From Azospirillum sp. TSH100 (lineage in GTDB: Bacteria > Pseudomonadota > Alphaproteobacteria > Azospirillales > Azospirillaceae): DNA of 64,000 nt. Where the stretch lies: the NCBI RefSeq assembly GCF_004923295.1, contig NZ_CP039634.1, forward strand, positions 1,135,001 to 1,199,000, given 5' to 3'. A model generated the notes under the pieces. The model saw only the letters and a list, made by a program, of their open reading frames with translations. It searched no databases and was not told the origin of the DNA. Position numbers and translations under genes: made by a program. Shown here piece by piece: positions 8,521 through 17,005 of this stretch (positions are counted from its first letter, which is position 1; each line of letters opens with the position of its first letter).

Positions 8521-9771
8521 TCAGCGTGGTTGCAGCAACTCCGCATAGACCGCCAGCGTATCGGCGCACATGCGGTCCTTGGTGTAGCGGTCGGCGACGA
8601 AGGCGATGGCGCGGGCGCCGATGGCCTCACGCTGTTCCGGCGTCAGCGACAGCGCCTCGTCCAGCGCCCGGGCCAGCGCGTCGGGGTCGTCCGGCGGCAC
8701 GACCCAGGCGGTCTCGCCGGGAACCACGGTCTCCTGATAGGCGCCGATGGCCGAGACGACCACCGGCTTGCCCATCGCCTGTGCCTCCACGATCACCCGC
8801 CCGAAGGCTTCCGGCTCGCGCGAGGCGGAGACGACCACCGTCGACAACAGGTAGGCGGCGGCCATGTCGCTGCAATGGTCGGTCATCCGCACCACGCCAC
8901 GCAGGCCTGTGCTGGCGATGCGGTTCTCCAGCTCTTCCCGGTAGCCGGTGCGGCCCTGGTCGGACCCGACCAGCAGGGCCAGCACGTCCTTGCGCCCCAG
9001 CCTGGCCAGCGCATCGATCAGCACGATCTGACCTTTCCAGCGGGTCAGCCGGCCAGGCAGCAGGATCACCGGCCGGTCGTCCGGCAGGTTCCATTGTTTG
9101 GCGAGCGTTACCAGCCGCGTCGGGCTGACCCGGTCGGGGGCGAAGACTCCGCGGTCGATGCCGCGGTGGATGATGCGCACGCGCTGCGGATCGACCGGGT
9201 AGTTGCCCAGCACATGGTCGCGGATGAAGCCCGAGATGGCGATCACCCGCTCGCCCCGGGCCATCACGGAATTGTACCAGCGCTTCAGCCGGCCGGCGAC
9301 CGGCCCCGTGCCGAAATTGTAGGGAGCGTGGAAGGTGGTCATGTAACGGGCGCCGGTCTCGCGGCAGGCAAGCCACGCGCTCCAAGCCGGCGCGCGGGAG
9401 CGGGCATGGACGATGTCCACCTTGTGCTCGCGGATGATGGCGGCCAGCCGGCGGGCGTTGCGGCGGATGGTCAGCGGGTTCTTTGATGCCAGTGGCAGCG
9501 TCAGGTGGGTGATGCGGGCACGGTCCAGTTCGCGCACCATCGGCCCGCCTTCGGACGCCACCAGCGGCGTGCCGCCGGCGGCCTGAAGGGCAAGCGCCAT
9601 GTCGATGCAGCCGCGCTCCGCTCCGCCTGTGACCAGCGTCGGCACCACCTGAAGCACCGTCGGTGCCCGGCCGCCCGGCCAGTGCCCCGACCAGTCGGGG
9701 ACGGAGCCGTCCTGATGGGCGTCCGCGTTGCGCGGGGAGTGGTCGGTGGTAAGGTGGGGGTCGAAATCCAT
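8521..9771 (-). CDS. Family 4 glycosyltransferase
   Basis: 416 residues with the GT-B fold signatures of GT4. The N-terminal acceptor domain has VLQVVPTLVTGGAERGCIDMA, the donor domain starts near PVILLPGRLTRWKGQ, and the retaining-type E-x7-E motif is EAFGRVIVEAQ. Such enzymes add sugars to lipopolysaccharide or exopolysaccharide at the inner membrane. The ATG at 9771 is preferred over a TTG at 9789; neither has a strong Shine-Dalgarno. It is not inside a larger sugar cluster here, so the glycan is unknown. Confidence 0.9.
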   Translation of the reverse strand: MDFDPHLTTDHSPRNADAHQDGSVPDWSGHWPGGRAPTVLQVVPTLVTGGAERGCIDMALALQAAGGTPLVASEGGPMVRELDRARITHLTLPLASKNPLTIRRNARRLAAIIREHKVDIVHARSRAPAWSAWLACRETGARYMTTFHAPYNFGTGPVAGRLKRWYNSVMARGERVIAISGFIRDHVLGNYPVDPQRVRIIHRGIDRGVFAPDRVSPTRLVTLAKQWNLPDDRPVILLPGRLTRWKGQIVLIDALARLGRKDVLALLVGSDQGRTGYREELENRIASTGLRGVVRMTDHCSDMAAAYLLSTVVVSASREPEAFGRVIVEAQAMGKPVVVSAIGAYQETVVPGETAWVVPPDDPDALARALDEALSLTPEQREAIGARAIAFVADRYTKDRMCADTLAVYAELLQPR

Positions 9772-9887
9772 GATGCCGGCTGCTCGCAAGGGGCGGCCCG
9801 GGACCGGCCGCAGGCCCCGGCATGCCGGACCGCCATCGATCCCGGTGCCCGACCGCTTGTCGGTGTCCGTTTGTCGAAGGTGACCGT

Positions 9888-10682
9888 ATGACCGAAACCG
9901 CAGCCCATCCGGGCGGCGCGCACCATAGCCTAACGCGCGGTGCCGCGACCATAGCCTATCACCACACCCCTGCCGGCCCGTCCGGGCAGGGCAAGCCGGG
10001 CGTGACGTTCCTGGGCGGCTTCATGTCCGACATGACCGGCGGCAAGGCGACGGCGCTGGAAGCCTGGGCGGTGGCGCGTGGTCTGTCCTTCACCCGCTTC
10101 GACTATCAGGGCCACGGCGCCTCCAGCGGCCGGTTCGCCGACGGCACCATCGGTTTGTGGGCCGACGACGCGCTGGCAGTGCTCGATCAGGTGACGACGG
10201 GGCCGCAGATCCTGGTCGGCTCATCGATGGGCGGCTGGATGATGCTGCTGACCGCGCTCCGCCGGCCGGAACGGGTGGCTGGGCTGGTCGGCATCGCCCC
10301 GGCACCGGACTTCACCGAAGACCTGATGTGGGACATCTTCGACGCCGACACCCGCCGCCGTATCATGGAGGAAGGCGTCTGGAACCGCCCGTCGGAGTAT
10401 GGTCCCGAACCGCAGCCGATCACCCGCGCCCTGATCGAGGACGGCCGCAACCACCTTCTGCTGCGCGGCCCCATCGCCTTCGGCGGTCCCGTCCGCCTGC
10501 TGCACGGCCAGCGCGACCCCGACGTCCCCTGGCAACTCAGCCTGCGCATCGCCGAGGCGCTGACCGGTGACGATGTCCGTGTCACGCTGGTGAAGGATGG
10601 CGACCACCGCCTGTCCCGCCCGCAGGATTTGGACCTGCTGTGCCGCACCGTCGGCGCCCTGGTGGACGAGGTTGGCGGATGA
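9888..10682 (+). CDS. Alpha/beta hydrolase (ABHD10-like esterase)
   Basis: 264 residues. The nucleophile elbow is GSSMGG, the acid is probably the Asp in HGQRDPDVPW, and the His is in DGDHRLS near the C-terminus, so the triad is complete. The N-terminal FLGGFMSDMTGGKA and FDYQGHGASSG match the ABHD10-like carboxylesterase group common in alphaproteobacteria. The natural ester is unknown. The ATG at 9888 has AAGG about 8 bases upstream. The gene is divergent from the glycosyltransferase and precedes tRNA-Ser. Confidence 0.88.
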   Translation: MTETAAHPGGAHHSLTRGAATIAYHHTPAGPSGQGKPGVTFLGGFMSDMTGGKATALEAWAVARGLSFTRFDYQGHGASSGRFADGTIGLWADDALAVLDQVTTGPQILVGSSMGGWMMLLTALRRPERVAGLVGIAPAPDFTEDLMWDIFDADTRRRIMEEGVWNRPSEYGPEPQPITRALIEDGRNHLLLRGPIAFGGPVRLLHGQRDPDVPWQLSLRIAEALTGDDVRVTLVKDGDHRLSRPQDLDLLCRTVGALVDEVGG

Positions 10683-10737
10683 GAGTGGCGCGGTTTTGCG
10701 TGCCGCCAAAAAAACGTCGTTTGTGTGAAACGGAGGC

Positions 10738-10766
10738 TTGCATAGCCGTGAACCTCTGGCTATAAC
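10738..10766 (+). promoter_or_regulatory. Sigma-70 promoter of tRNA-Ser
   Basis: TTGCAT (10738-10743), exactly 17 bases, then TATAAC (10761-10766). The mature tRNA begins 13 bases after the -10 box, so the leader is very short. It is the best promoter match in the window together with that of rpmI. Confidence 0.8.
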
Positions 10767-10778
10767 GCGGGCCTCTAC

Positions 10779-10869
10779 GGAGGGGTGGCCGAGCGGTTGA
10801 AGGCGCACGCCTGGAAAGTGTGTATACGTCAAAAGCGTATCGAGGGTTCGAATCCCTCTCCCTCCGCCA
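10779..10869 (+). tRNA. tRNA-Ser (anticodon GGA)
   Basis: 91 nt including an encoded CCA end. The acceptor stem GGAGGGG pairs with TCCCTCC (last pair G-U). The anticodon stem CACGC/GTGTG encloses loop CTGGAAA, giving anticodon GGA, which reads UCC and UCU. A long variable arm (GTATACG...CGTATC region) marks a class II serine tRNA, and the T arm has GGTTCGAATCC. It is flanked by its own promoter and terminator. A phage terminase remnant lies just downstream. Confidence 0.97.
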
Positions 10870-10878
10870 CGAATTTTC

Positions 10879-10910
10879 AGCCCAAGCAATTGATTTGCTT
10901 GGGCTTTTTC
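10879..10910 (+). terminator. Rho-independent terminator of tRNA-Ser
   Basis: An 11-bp perfect stem AGCCCAAGCAA / TTGCTTGGGCT with a 5-base loop, followed directly by TTTTTC. Confidence 0.93.
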
Positions 10911-10971
10911 GTTTCCGGGAAATGCGTTCCCCACAGTTTGCCCTAGGTTTCTCGGTGGATTGACGCCGCTG

Positions 10972-11460
10972 TCAGCGGATGTTCACAGACGGAAGCCCAT
11001 TTCCCACGGATCGCCGGAAGCTTCGCCAGCGCAGCACCTCATGCCCGCCGTGCTGGAACTGCCGCATGACAATGGTGCGCTTCAGCTCCTTGATCGCCAA
11101 CGCCATGGTCACCCACCCTTGCCGCACCTCAACCGCCGGATAGCCGTCCTCGGTTGGCGTGTTCAGCGTCGAGCGGGCCAAGTGCGGGTCGATCCCCGCC
11201 GACACCACGTTGAAGCGGTCGCAGAGATCGCGGATGCAGTCCTTCGCAGCGCGAAAGTCCACCACGTTGCCGGGCGTCGGCTCGATCAGCCCGTCATCGG
11301 CCCAGCGGACATAAAGCAACCCCTCCCGGTCTTGCCGGCCGCGCAGGCTGTCGCCCGGGCAGAAGAAGTGCGGCAGCACCGTATAGCCGGTGCCGACACG
11401 CCAGCACACCACCACCGCCGTCAGGTCCGAGTTGCCGGATATGGCCGCCCCCAGCCAGCA
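10972..11460 (-). pseudogene. Decayed phage terminase large-subunit fragment
   Basis: Translated from about 11460 down, the frame gives CWLGAAISGNSDLTAVVVCW, then FFCPGDSLR, DGLIEPTPGNVVDF, RFNVVSAGIDPH, VEVRQGWVTMALAIKELKR and HGGHEVLRW. This order matches the nuclease half of HK97-type terminase large subunits (Terminase_1). A stop codon lies just upstream in frame, and similarity ends after LRW, so the ATPase half and the C-terminus are missing. No integrase, portal or capsid gene is nearby. It is the only visible remnant of a prophage. The rest of 10911-11591 shows no intact gene. Confidence 0.75.
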
Positions 11461-11591
11461 CGTCGAGGTCGAGCGGCGCTACGCCAGCGTCATGGACGGA
11501 CATCTCAACGAACGGATCCGTCGAGTGAGCCTTTTCATTTTGCGATGTACTTCAGCCTACCGCTAGAGATTTGCCCCGATGTGCCCAAATA

Positions 11592-11636
11592 GAAAAGCCC
11601 GCTCCACGTCCGGCAATTGCCGGTGCGGGGCGGGCT
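11592..11636 (-). terminator. Terminator of the marR-family gene
   Basis: On the minus strand, an outer stem AGCCCGC/GCGGGCT encloses a perfect inner palindrome CCGGCAATTGCCGG and is followed by TTTTC. It lies 40 bases past the stop of the MarR gene. Confidence 0.75.
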
Positions 11637-11675
11637 GTCAGTCGGTGCCTGGAACGGAAGGGGCGTTGCCCCTTC

Positions 11676-12182
11676 TTACTTCGACCGCGACACGCGGCGC
11701 AGAAAGTCGATGAACTGCGCCTGCTCTTCCGGGGACAGATCCTTGACCATGCCCTGGTCGTGCGCCTGGACGCGCGGGATCAGGTCGTCCATCAGCGTCT
11801 GACCTTCCGGCGACAGGCGCAGCGCGTAGGAGCGGCGGTCGTTGGGCGAGGGTGCGCGGACCACGAGGCCGCGCGACTCGAGCCGGTCGATCACCGCGAC
11901 CATGGTCGACCGGTCGATGCCGACTGCCGTGCCCAGATCGGACTGCGACAGGCCTTCATTCTCCCGGATCATGATCAGCACGCCGAACTGGCCGGGCGTG
12001 ATGTCATGCGGAGCGACCGCATTCTGAAAACTCTGGAACACCGCAACCTGAGCCTTGCGCAGGTTGTAACCCACCAGCTCCGGAAGGGGGCCAAGGGCGA
12101 GCTTGCCGTTCTTGCCGGGCCGCAGACGCGACCGCCGGTCGGCGGGGGTGGAACGCTCGTTGTCAGTCACCGTGGATGCCAT
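11676..12182 (-). CDS. MarR-family transcriptional regulator
   Basis: 168 residues, somewhat long because of a charged N-terminal extension (about 30 residues, [14 protein letters not shown]). The winged helix follows: [13 protein letters not shown], then [30 protein letters not shown] as the recognition region, then the wing with [12 protein letters not shown]. MarR proteins are usually repressors released by small aromatic ligands. The FAH-family hydrolase gene divergent from it, 400 bp away, could be a target, but that is only inferred from position. No clear operator was found. Confidence 0.92.
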   Translation of the reverse strand: MASTVTDNERSTPADRRSRLRPGKNGKLALGPLPELVGYNLRKAQVAVFQSFQNAVAPHDITPGQFGVLIMIRENEGLSQSDLGTAVGIDRSTMVAVIDRLESRGLVVRAPSPNDRRSYALRLSPEGQTLMDDLIPRVQAHDQGMVKDLSPEEQAQFIDFLRRVSRSK

Positions 12183-12412
12183 ATTTTGGATGAATTATCG
12201 GATGAACGGATAAAATGCGGGCAAGGCTTTCGTTTGTCAGCAAGAACCGCACAGACGACAGGCTATGCATACCAGATATGCGTTCGGCGTATTGGTGGGC
12301 GCGCGTACAAATTCCATCTTGAAGAGTCAAGAAGTGATCGACGCCGATTCGACGCCGATCGCCCGACCCGCGGTTTCCCCTGCCGCGCGCGGGTTCCCGA
12401 ATCGGAGCTTCC

Positions 12413-12448
12413 GACGCCCGGTCCCCCCCAGACCGGGCGTCTTCGTTT
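12413..12448 (+). terminator. Orphan terminator-like hairpin in an intergenic region
   Basis: An 11-bp perfect stem GACGCCCGGTC / GACCGGGCGTC around a C-rich loop, followed by TTCGTTTTCC on the plus strand. No convincing gene precedes it: the frames across 12183-12584 are compositionally poor and lack homology. It may end a small RNA transcribed from the divergent side of the marR promoter. The rest of this 400-bp gap shows only a short tandem repeat of CGACGCCGAT(T/C) near 12340. Confidence 0.6.
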
Positions 12449-12584
12449 TCCGAGGCCTTCCTTTCCGCGACCCGACCGGACTTTCGGACGCCTGTGCAGG
12501 GCAGGGCGGATGGTTTGGGCGCTTGGTCCGTTGCCGGCTTTCGGGTTAGCTGTTCGACAGTGTTCCAACCAGAGAGCCGATGCC

Positions 12585-13268
12585 ATGGCCTTCGCCATTC
12601 CCCTGTGGTCCCAGCCGGCCGTCCCCGTCGCGGGCGGCGACCCGTTCCCGGTGCGCCGCATCTATTGCGTTGGCCGCAACTATGCCGCCCATGCGCGCGA
12701 GATGGGTGCTGATCCCGACCGCGAGCCGCCCTTCTTCTTCATGAAGCCGGCCGACGCCATCGTCGCCGATGGCGCCACCGTCCCCTATCCGCCCAAGACC
12801 GCCAACCTGCATCACGAAATCGAGCTGGTGGTGGCGATTGGGGCCGGTGGGCGCGACATCCCGGCCGACCAGGCGCTGGATCACGTGTTCGGCTATGCCG
12901 TCGGCCTTGACATGACCCGGCGCGATTTGCAGAACGCCGCCAAGAAGGAAGGCAAGCCCTGGGATATGGGCAAGGGCTTCGACCAGTCGGCACCCTGCTC
13001 CACCATTCGCACCGTCGCTGACATCGGCCATCCGGACAAGGGCGCCGTCACCCTGCAGGTGAATGGTGAGCTGAGGCAGAAGGGCGACCTGTCCGACCTG
13101 ATCTGGTCGGTGGCGGAGACGATCTCCTACCTCTCCGGGCTGGTCGAGCTTCAGCCGGGCGACCTGATCTACACCGGCACGCCGGAGGGCGTCGGCCCGG
13201 TGGTAGCCGGCGACGTGCTGACCGGTGCGGTCGAGGGCGTCGGCACCCTGACCCTGACCATCGCCTGA
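12585..13268 (+). CDS. Fumarylacetoacetate hydrolase family protein
   Basis: 227 residues, the size of the single-domain FAH enzymes such as fumarylpyruvate hydrolase. Key features are [15 protein letters not shown] near the N-terminus, the metal ligands in [11 protein letters not shown] and [12 protein letters not shown], and the C-terminal [10 protein letters not shown] loop. It cleaves C-C bonds of beta-diketo acids in aromatic or keto-acid catabolism; the exact substrate is not determined. The ATG at 12585 has only a weak Shine-Dalgarno. The xthA gene follows after 10 bases. Confidence 0.93.
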   Translation: MAFAIPLWSQPAVPVAGGDPFPVRRIYCVGRNYAAHAREMGADPDREPPFFFMKPADAIVADGATVPYPPKTANLHHEIELVVAIGAGGRDIPADQALDHVFGYAVGLDMTRRDLQNAAKKEGKPWDMGKGFDQSAPCSTIRTVADIGHPDKGAVTLQVNGELRQKGDLSDLIWSVAETISYLSGLVELQPGDLIYTGTPEGVGPVVAGDVLTGAVEGVGTLTLTIA

Positions 13269-13278
13269 GCCGCCGCCG

Positions 13279-14073
13279 ATGCGCATCGCGACCTGGAACA
13301 TCAATTCGGTCCGCATGCGTCTGGACCTCCTCCTCCGCCTGATGGAGGAGGAGCGGCCGGACGTGATCTGCCTGCAGGAAACCAAGGTGGTGGACGCCGA
13401 CTTCCCACTCGGCCCGTTGGCGGAGCGCGGCTATGTCCATGCCCACATCCACGGCATGAAGAGCTACAACGGCGTCGCCATCCTGTCCCGCCTGCCCTTC
13501 GAGTCGCACGACGTCCAGCACTGGTGCGGCAAGCAGGACTGCCGCCATGCGCTCGCCCACCTGCCGGGCGGGATCGAACTGCACTGCGTCTACATCCCCG
13601 CCGGCGGCGACATCCCCGACCCGGCGGTGAACGACAAGTTCGCCCACAAGCTCCAGTTCCTCGACGAGATGACCCATTGGCTAGGCACGGAGCGGTCGCC
13701 CGACCGGCCGATGGTTCTGGTCGGCGACCTGAACATCGCGCCCTTGGAGCAGGACGTCTGGAGCCACAAGGAACTGCTGTCGGTGGTCTCCCACACACCC
13801 ATCGAGGTTTCAAGGCTGGCGGCGATGCAGGCTTCGGCCGGCTGGGTCGACGCCATGCGCCGCTTCGTTCCGCCGGAGGAGAAACTCTACACCTGGTGGA
13901 GCTACCGGGCGAAGGACTGGGCGGCCTCCAACCGCGGCCGGCGCCTGGACCATATCTGGGTGACCCCGCCGCTGGAAGGTGCGCTGACGGGCATCAAGGT
14001 GCTGCGGGATGCCCGCGGCTGGGAGCCCAAGCCGTCGGACCATGTTCCGGTGATCGTCGATCTGGATGTCTGA
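13279..14073 (+). CDS. xthA: Exodeoxyribonuclease III
   Basis: 264 residues, standard length. It is the endonuclease/exonuclease/phosphatase-fold AP endonuclease that cuts DNA 5' of abasic sites and trims 3' ends. Motifs: WNINSVR, LQETKV (metal-binding Glu), GDLNIAP (Asp/Asn), RRLDHIWVT and the C-terminal SDHVPVIVDL with the catalytic His. It starts 10 bases after the FAH gene and is probably co-transcribed, without an obvious functional link. Confidence 0.96.
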   Translation: MRIATWNINSVRMRLDLLLRLMEEERPDVICLQETKVVDADFPLGPLAERGYVHAHIHGMKSYNGVAILSRLPFESHDVQHWCGKQDCRHALAHLPGGIELHCVYIPAGGDIPDPAVNDKFAHKLQFLDEMTHWLGTERSPDRPMVLVGDLNIAPLEQDVWSHKELLSVVSHTPIEVSRLAAMQASAGWVDAMRRFVPPEEKLYTWWSYRAKDWAASNRGRRLDHIWVTPPLEGALTGIKVLRDARGWEPKPSDHVPVIVDLDV

Positions 14074-14091
14074 AGATGTAGGGGCTAGAGG

Positions 14092-14117
14092 GTGAGGGGG
14101 CGGTTGAGCCCTCTCAC
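14092..14117. terminator. Hairpin between xthA and the phosphatase gene
   Basis: GTGAGGGGGC pairs with GCCCTCTCAC (one G-U) around GGTTGA. It sits between converging genes. There is no good T-run on either side, so its strength as a terminator is uncertain; it may be an extragenic palindrome. Confidence 0.45.
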
Positions 14118-14129
14118 TTCTGCGAAGCC

Positions 14130-14711
14130 TTACTCAAGCAGGCTGATGTTCAGCCGCAGCAGTTCCGGCGTGCCGTCTTCGGCCAGCCGGAACAGGTGGG
14201 CGCAGCCGTTGCGCAGTTCCTCCGCCGGGTCATCGCGCATGTCCCAGCCGGTGGCGAGAGAATGGAGCGCGCGCAGGATGCCGTTGTGGGCGACGGCGCC
14301 CGTGGGCCGCCCTTCTGCCGCCAGATCGGCGAGCCAGGAGCGCAGGCGGACCTGAACCTCGCGCGGGCTTTCGCCGCCGGGGGCCTTGAAGTCCAGCCCC
14401 AGCCGGTCGTGACGGGCCGGCATGCGGCCGTCGGCGCGCAAATCCTCGGTGCGCTGTCCTTCCCACGCGCCCCAATCCATCTCGACGATCCGCGGTTCCG
14501 GCGTGGGGGCGAGGCCGAGCAGCAAGGCGGTTTCCCAGGCCCGGCGTTTCGGGCTGGCGACCCAGCGCAGACCGGCCGACTCGGGTGGCAGGCGATAGCG
14601 GGCAACCCTCGCGCGGCCGGCGTCGGACAGCGGCTCGTCGATGCTGCCCTGGATGCGCCCTTCGGCGTTCCAGGCGGTCGGGCCGTGGCGCAGGATCAGA
14701 AGGGGTGTCAT
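14130..14711 (-). CDS. Histidine phosphatase family protein
   Basis: 193 residues. The phosphorylated His is in LILRHGPTAWNAEGRIQG. The acid and second Arg/His motifs are in ASPKRRAWETA, MDWGAWEGQ and VAHNGILRAL. This is the phosphoglycerate-mutase-like branch 1 of the superfamily. Substrates vary from sugar phosphates to alpha-ribazole phosphate, and nothing adjacent points to one. It is convergent with xthA. Confidence 0.92.
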   Translation of the reverse strand: MTPLLILRHGPTAWNAEGRIQGSIDEPLSDAGRARVARYRLPPESAGLRWVASPKRRAWETALLLGLAPTPEPRIVEMDWGAWEGQRTEDLRADGRMPARHDRLGLDFKAPGGESPREVQVRLRSWLADLAAEGRPTGAVAHNGILRALHSLATGWDMRDDPAEELRNGCAHLFRLAEDGTPELLRLNISLLE

Positions 14712-14806
14712 GACCGTACCGGGGCGCGGGTGGCGGGGATACGCCCGAAGTTCAGGGCTTCCGTGCGATTCGCGCTTCAGACGATTCCGTCTGAAACGAT
14801 CGCACT

Positions 14807-15661
14807 CTAGCGCTTCGCCGCCTTCTGCACCGGCATTTCCTTCACCTGGGCCAGGGCCAAACGGACGCGCGACAGCTCGGGCGATGTGACGGCAGCCGAT
14901 TTCTCCGGGGCCGACCTCCCCGGGGCCTTGGCCGGCTTCGCCGGCGGCTTGCCCGGTTTGGAGGTGGCGTCGGCAACCTGGATGGCGCCCTTTCCGCTGC
15001 CGCTCTTCTGGGCGAGAGCCTGGGCCCTGGCGCGGGCGCGGGCCTGCGCCTCCAGGATCTGCGGCGCGCGCGGTTCGCCGATCTTCGGCGTCCAGGTGCG
15101 GAAGGGACCGGTGTCGACATGGACATGGCCGGTATGGGCATACATGGCATAGCCGCCACGCTGCATCGCCGCCGCTTCCTCCGCCAGGCGCGACGGCGGA
15201 ATGCCGGCGATGGAGAAGTCGGCTGCCTGTCCGCGCATGTGATAGGAGTTCTCGGCGACGTTTGGATTCGTCCGGGCGAGGCTGGCGTTGGTGGCGCTCG
15301 ACCGGTAGCCCGAGGTGATGCGGATCGGCGACTCGGGCGGAGCGCCGACACGCTGGCGCAGTTCCACCAGCATGTCGATCAGGGCCGGATCGACCGGGAT
15401 AACCTCGTCGCTGCGGCGGTCCCGGAACAGAACGGCGATCTCGCGCATCGCCGCCGGATCATAGCCGCCACCGGGACCCTCACCTGGGCGCCAGTAGGTG
15501 ACGGATGTCGTCTCGCCGCTGGCAGGATGGTGCAGGACCACGCTTCGCGGTCCGCCATCCATCTTAGCGCCTTCCAGCGGCGGCGTGGTGGCGCAGGCGC
15601 CAAGCTGCGTCGCGACGGCCAGAACGGCAAGCATCCCCAAGGCACGACCGGTCATGCGCAT
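14807..15661 (-). CDS. DUF882 / YcbK-like M15 peptidase-fold lipoprotein
   Basis: 284 residues. The N-terminus MRMTGRALGMLAVLAVATQ is a lipoprotein signal with lipobox LGAC, so the mature protein is probably membrane-anchored in the envelope. The middle has the DUF882 zinc-peptidase signature: RITSGYRSSATNASL, NSYHMRGQAADFS (His and Asp ligands) and GHVHVDTGPFRTW (His). It probably trims peptidoglycan cross-bridges. The C-terminal ~80 residues are Ala/Lys/Pro-rich and low in complexity. The ATG at 15661 is chosen for GGGGGA about 6 bases upstream. The 196 bp upstream to the next gene shows no clear signal. Confidence 0.88.
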   Translation of the reverse strand: MRMTGRALGMLAVLAVATQLGACATTPPLEGAKMDGGPRSVVLHHPASGETTSVTYWRPGEGPGGGYDPAAMREIAVLFRDRRSDEVIPVDPALIDMLVELRQRVGAPPESPIRITSGYRSSATNASLARTNPNVAENSYHMRGQAADFSIAGIPPSRLAEEAAAMQRGGYAMYAHTGHVHVDTGPFRTWTPKIGEPRAPQILEAQARARARAQALAQKSGSGKGAIQVADATSKPGKPPAKPAKAPGRSAPEKSAAVTSPELSRVRLALAQVKEMPVQKAAKR

Positions 15662-15857
15662 CGCTTTCCCCCGAGCTTTGCACGCTTGAACGCCCCCGCC
15701 CGCCCCAGTCATGGCGGGGTTGCGCACCGATCTAATACCAAGATTGTCACAGGAGGCCAGTGTGACAAAGCAACCTGTGGCGTATTGAACACGCACAAGC
15801 GCTTTTGTTCAGTGGTTCTGATTGTTCACGATTCAACCGATACGGATTGTGCCCAGT

Positions 15858-16754
15858 CTACAGGGACAGTTCCATCCCTTCGCGGGCGACCAGAGATCCG
15901 GGGCGCATCGCGTCGGCCTCCGCCGCGATGGCGTCCAGCGCATCGTCGGTGCGGGCCGGGTCGTGGTGGAAGATCACCGCGCGGCCAACTCCGGCGGCCT
16001 CGGCCAGCCGCAGGCATTCCTGCCAGGTCGAATGGCCCCAGCCGACGCGTGACGGGTATTCCGCGTCTGTGTAGGTGCTGTCATACACCATCACGTCGGC
16101 GCCGCGCAGCAACTCCAGGATCACCGGGTCGCGTCCCTCGGCCGGATGTTCGGTGTCGGTCAGGATGCACAGACTGCGGCCGCCATGTTCCACCCGGTAG
16201 CCGGTGGCGCCGTCTGGATGGTTCAGGCGGCAGGTGCGCACCACGACATCCCCCGTCGCTTCAGGAACCAGCTCCAGCGTCTGCCCGGCCTGGAAATCGC
16301 GGAACTGGCAGTCGGCGCGGAAGATCTCGACCGGCACCGGGAACAGCGGCGCGGTCATCATGTCGGCCAGCACGGTGCGGAAGGGCCTGTCCGGAGGCAG
16401 ATGTCCGGCCCACAGCCGCAACCGGCTGGCGGGATCGAAGGCCGGCGCGAAGAAGGGCAGGCCACTGATGTGGTCGAGGTGACTGTGGGTCAGCAGCAGG
16501 TCGATGTCCACCGGTCCACCATCGCGCGCCAACGCTTCGCCCAGTGGGCGGATGCCGGTGCCGCAATCGAAGACGATGTGGGCGCCGCCGCAGCGTACCT
16601 CGATGCAGGCGGTGTTGCCGCCATAGCGAACCGTGGCCGGACCGGGCGATGCGATGCTGCCGCGCACGCCCCAGAAGCGCACGGTGAAGGGAGACCCGCC
16701 GGCCTTTTCTGGGGCGGTCGGTCGCATGGAATCGATGGCTGCACGGACGGTCAT
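15858..16754 (-). CDS. MBL-fold metal-dependent hydrolase
   Basis: 298 residues. The metallo-beta-lactamase metal motif is THSHLDHISGLPFF, followed by an Asp at LTDTEHP and a C-terminal His in FHHDPARTD. The beginning FWGVRGSIASPGPATVRYGG is typical of the phosphoribosyl cyclic phosphate phosphodiesterase-like (PhnP/RNase Z-like) branch often linked to signalling proteins. The start at 16754 is uncertain because the frame stays open to 17078. It is divergent from the HTH protein gene; the 250 bp between them shows no gene. Confidence 0.85.
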   Translation of the reverse strand: MTVRAAIDSMRPTAPEKAGGSPFTVRFWGVRGSIASPGPATVRYGGNTACIEVRCGGAHIVFDCGTGIRPLGEALARDGGPVDIDLLLTHSHLDHISGLPFFAPAFDPASRLRLWAGHLPPDRPFRTVLADMMTAPLFPVPVEIFRADCQFRDFQAGQTLELVPEATGDVVVRTCRLNHPDGATGYRVEHGGRSLCILTDTEHPAEGRDPVILELLRGADVMVYDSTYTDAEYPSRVGWGHSTWQECLRLAEAAGVGRAVIFHHDPARTDDALDAIAAEADAMRPGSLVAREGMELSL

Positions 16755-17005
16755 GACGTCGCCATCGTGGCCGCCAAGCCTGCTCGAGTCTAGTAAATCT
16801 CTCCCGCCCGTTTCCCGTCCGGATGACATCTCCCGGATATCGGGAAAGGCGTTTGAAGACGGCCTGTCGCGAGTCGGCACCCTACGAAGGGCATCTGTCC
16901 AAACCCATAAGATGTGGTAGGTTGGGGCTCGTCGCGCATTGCGCGGCATGACCTTTCCAGGGTCCCCGCGCGGGTGGGGACCGGCTCCGGCGGAACCCGA
17001 CGCGG

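Noticed and set aside
11441-11569. Short plus-strand frame after the terminase remnant (ATG at 11441)
   Set aside because: Forty-one codons, no ribosome site and no recognisable homology; probably chance.
10960-11592. 210-codon plus-strand frame opposite the terminase remnant
   Set aside because: Composition is His/Arg/Ala-rich without recognisable motifs, while the minus strand shows an ordered series of terminase motifs.
10840-11700. Possible attR copy of the tRNA-Ser 3' end
   Set aside because: The T-arm and acceptor sequence is not repeated anywhere in the downstream kilobase.
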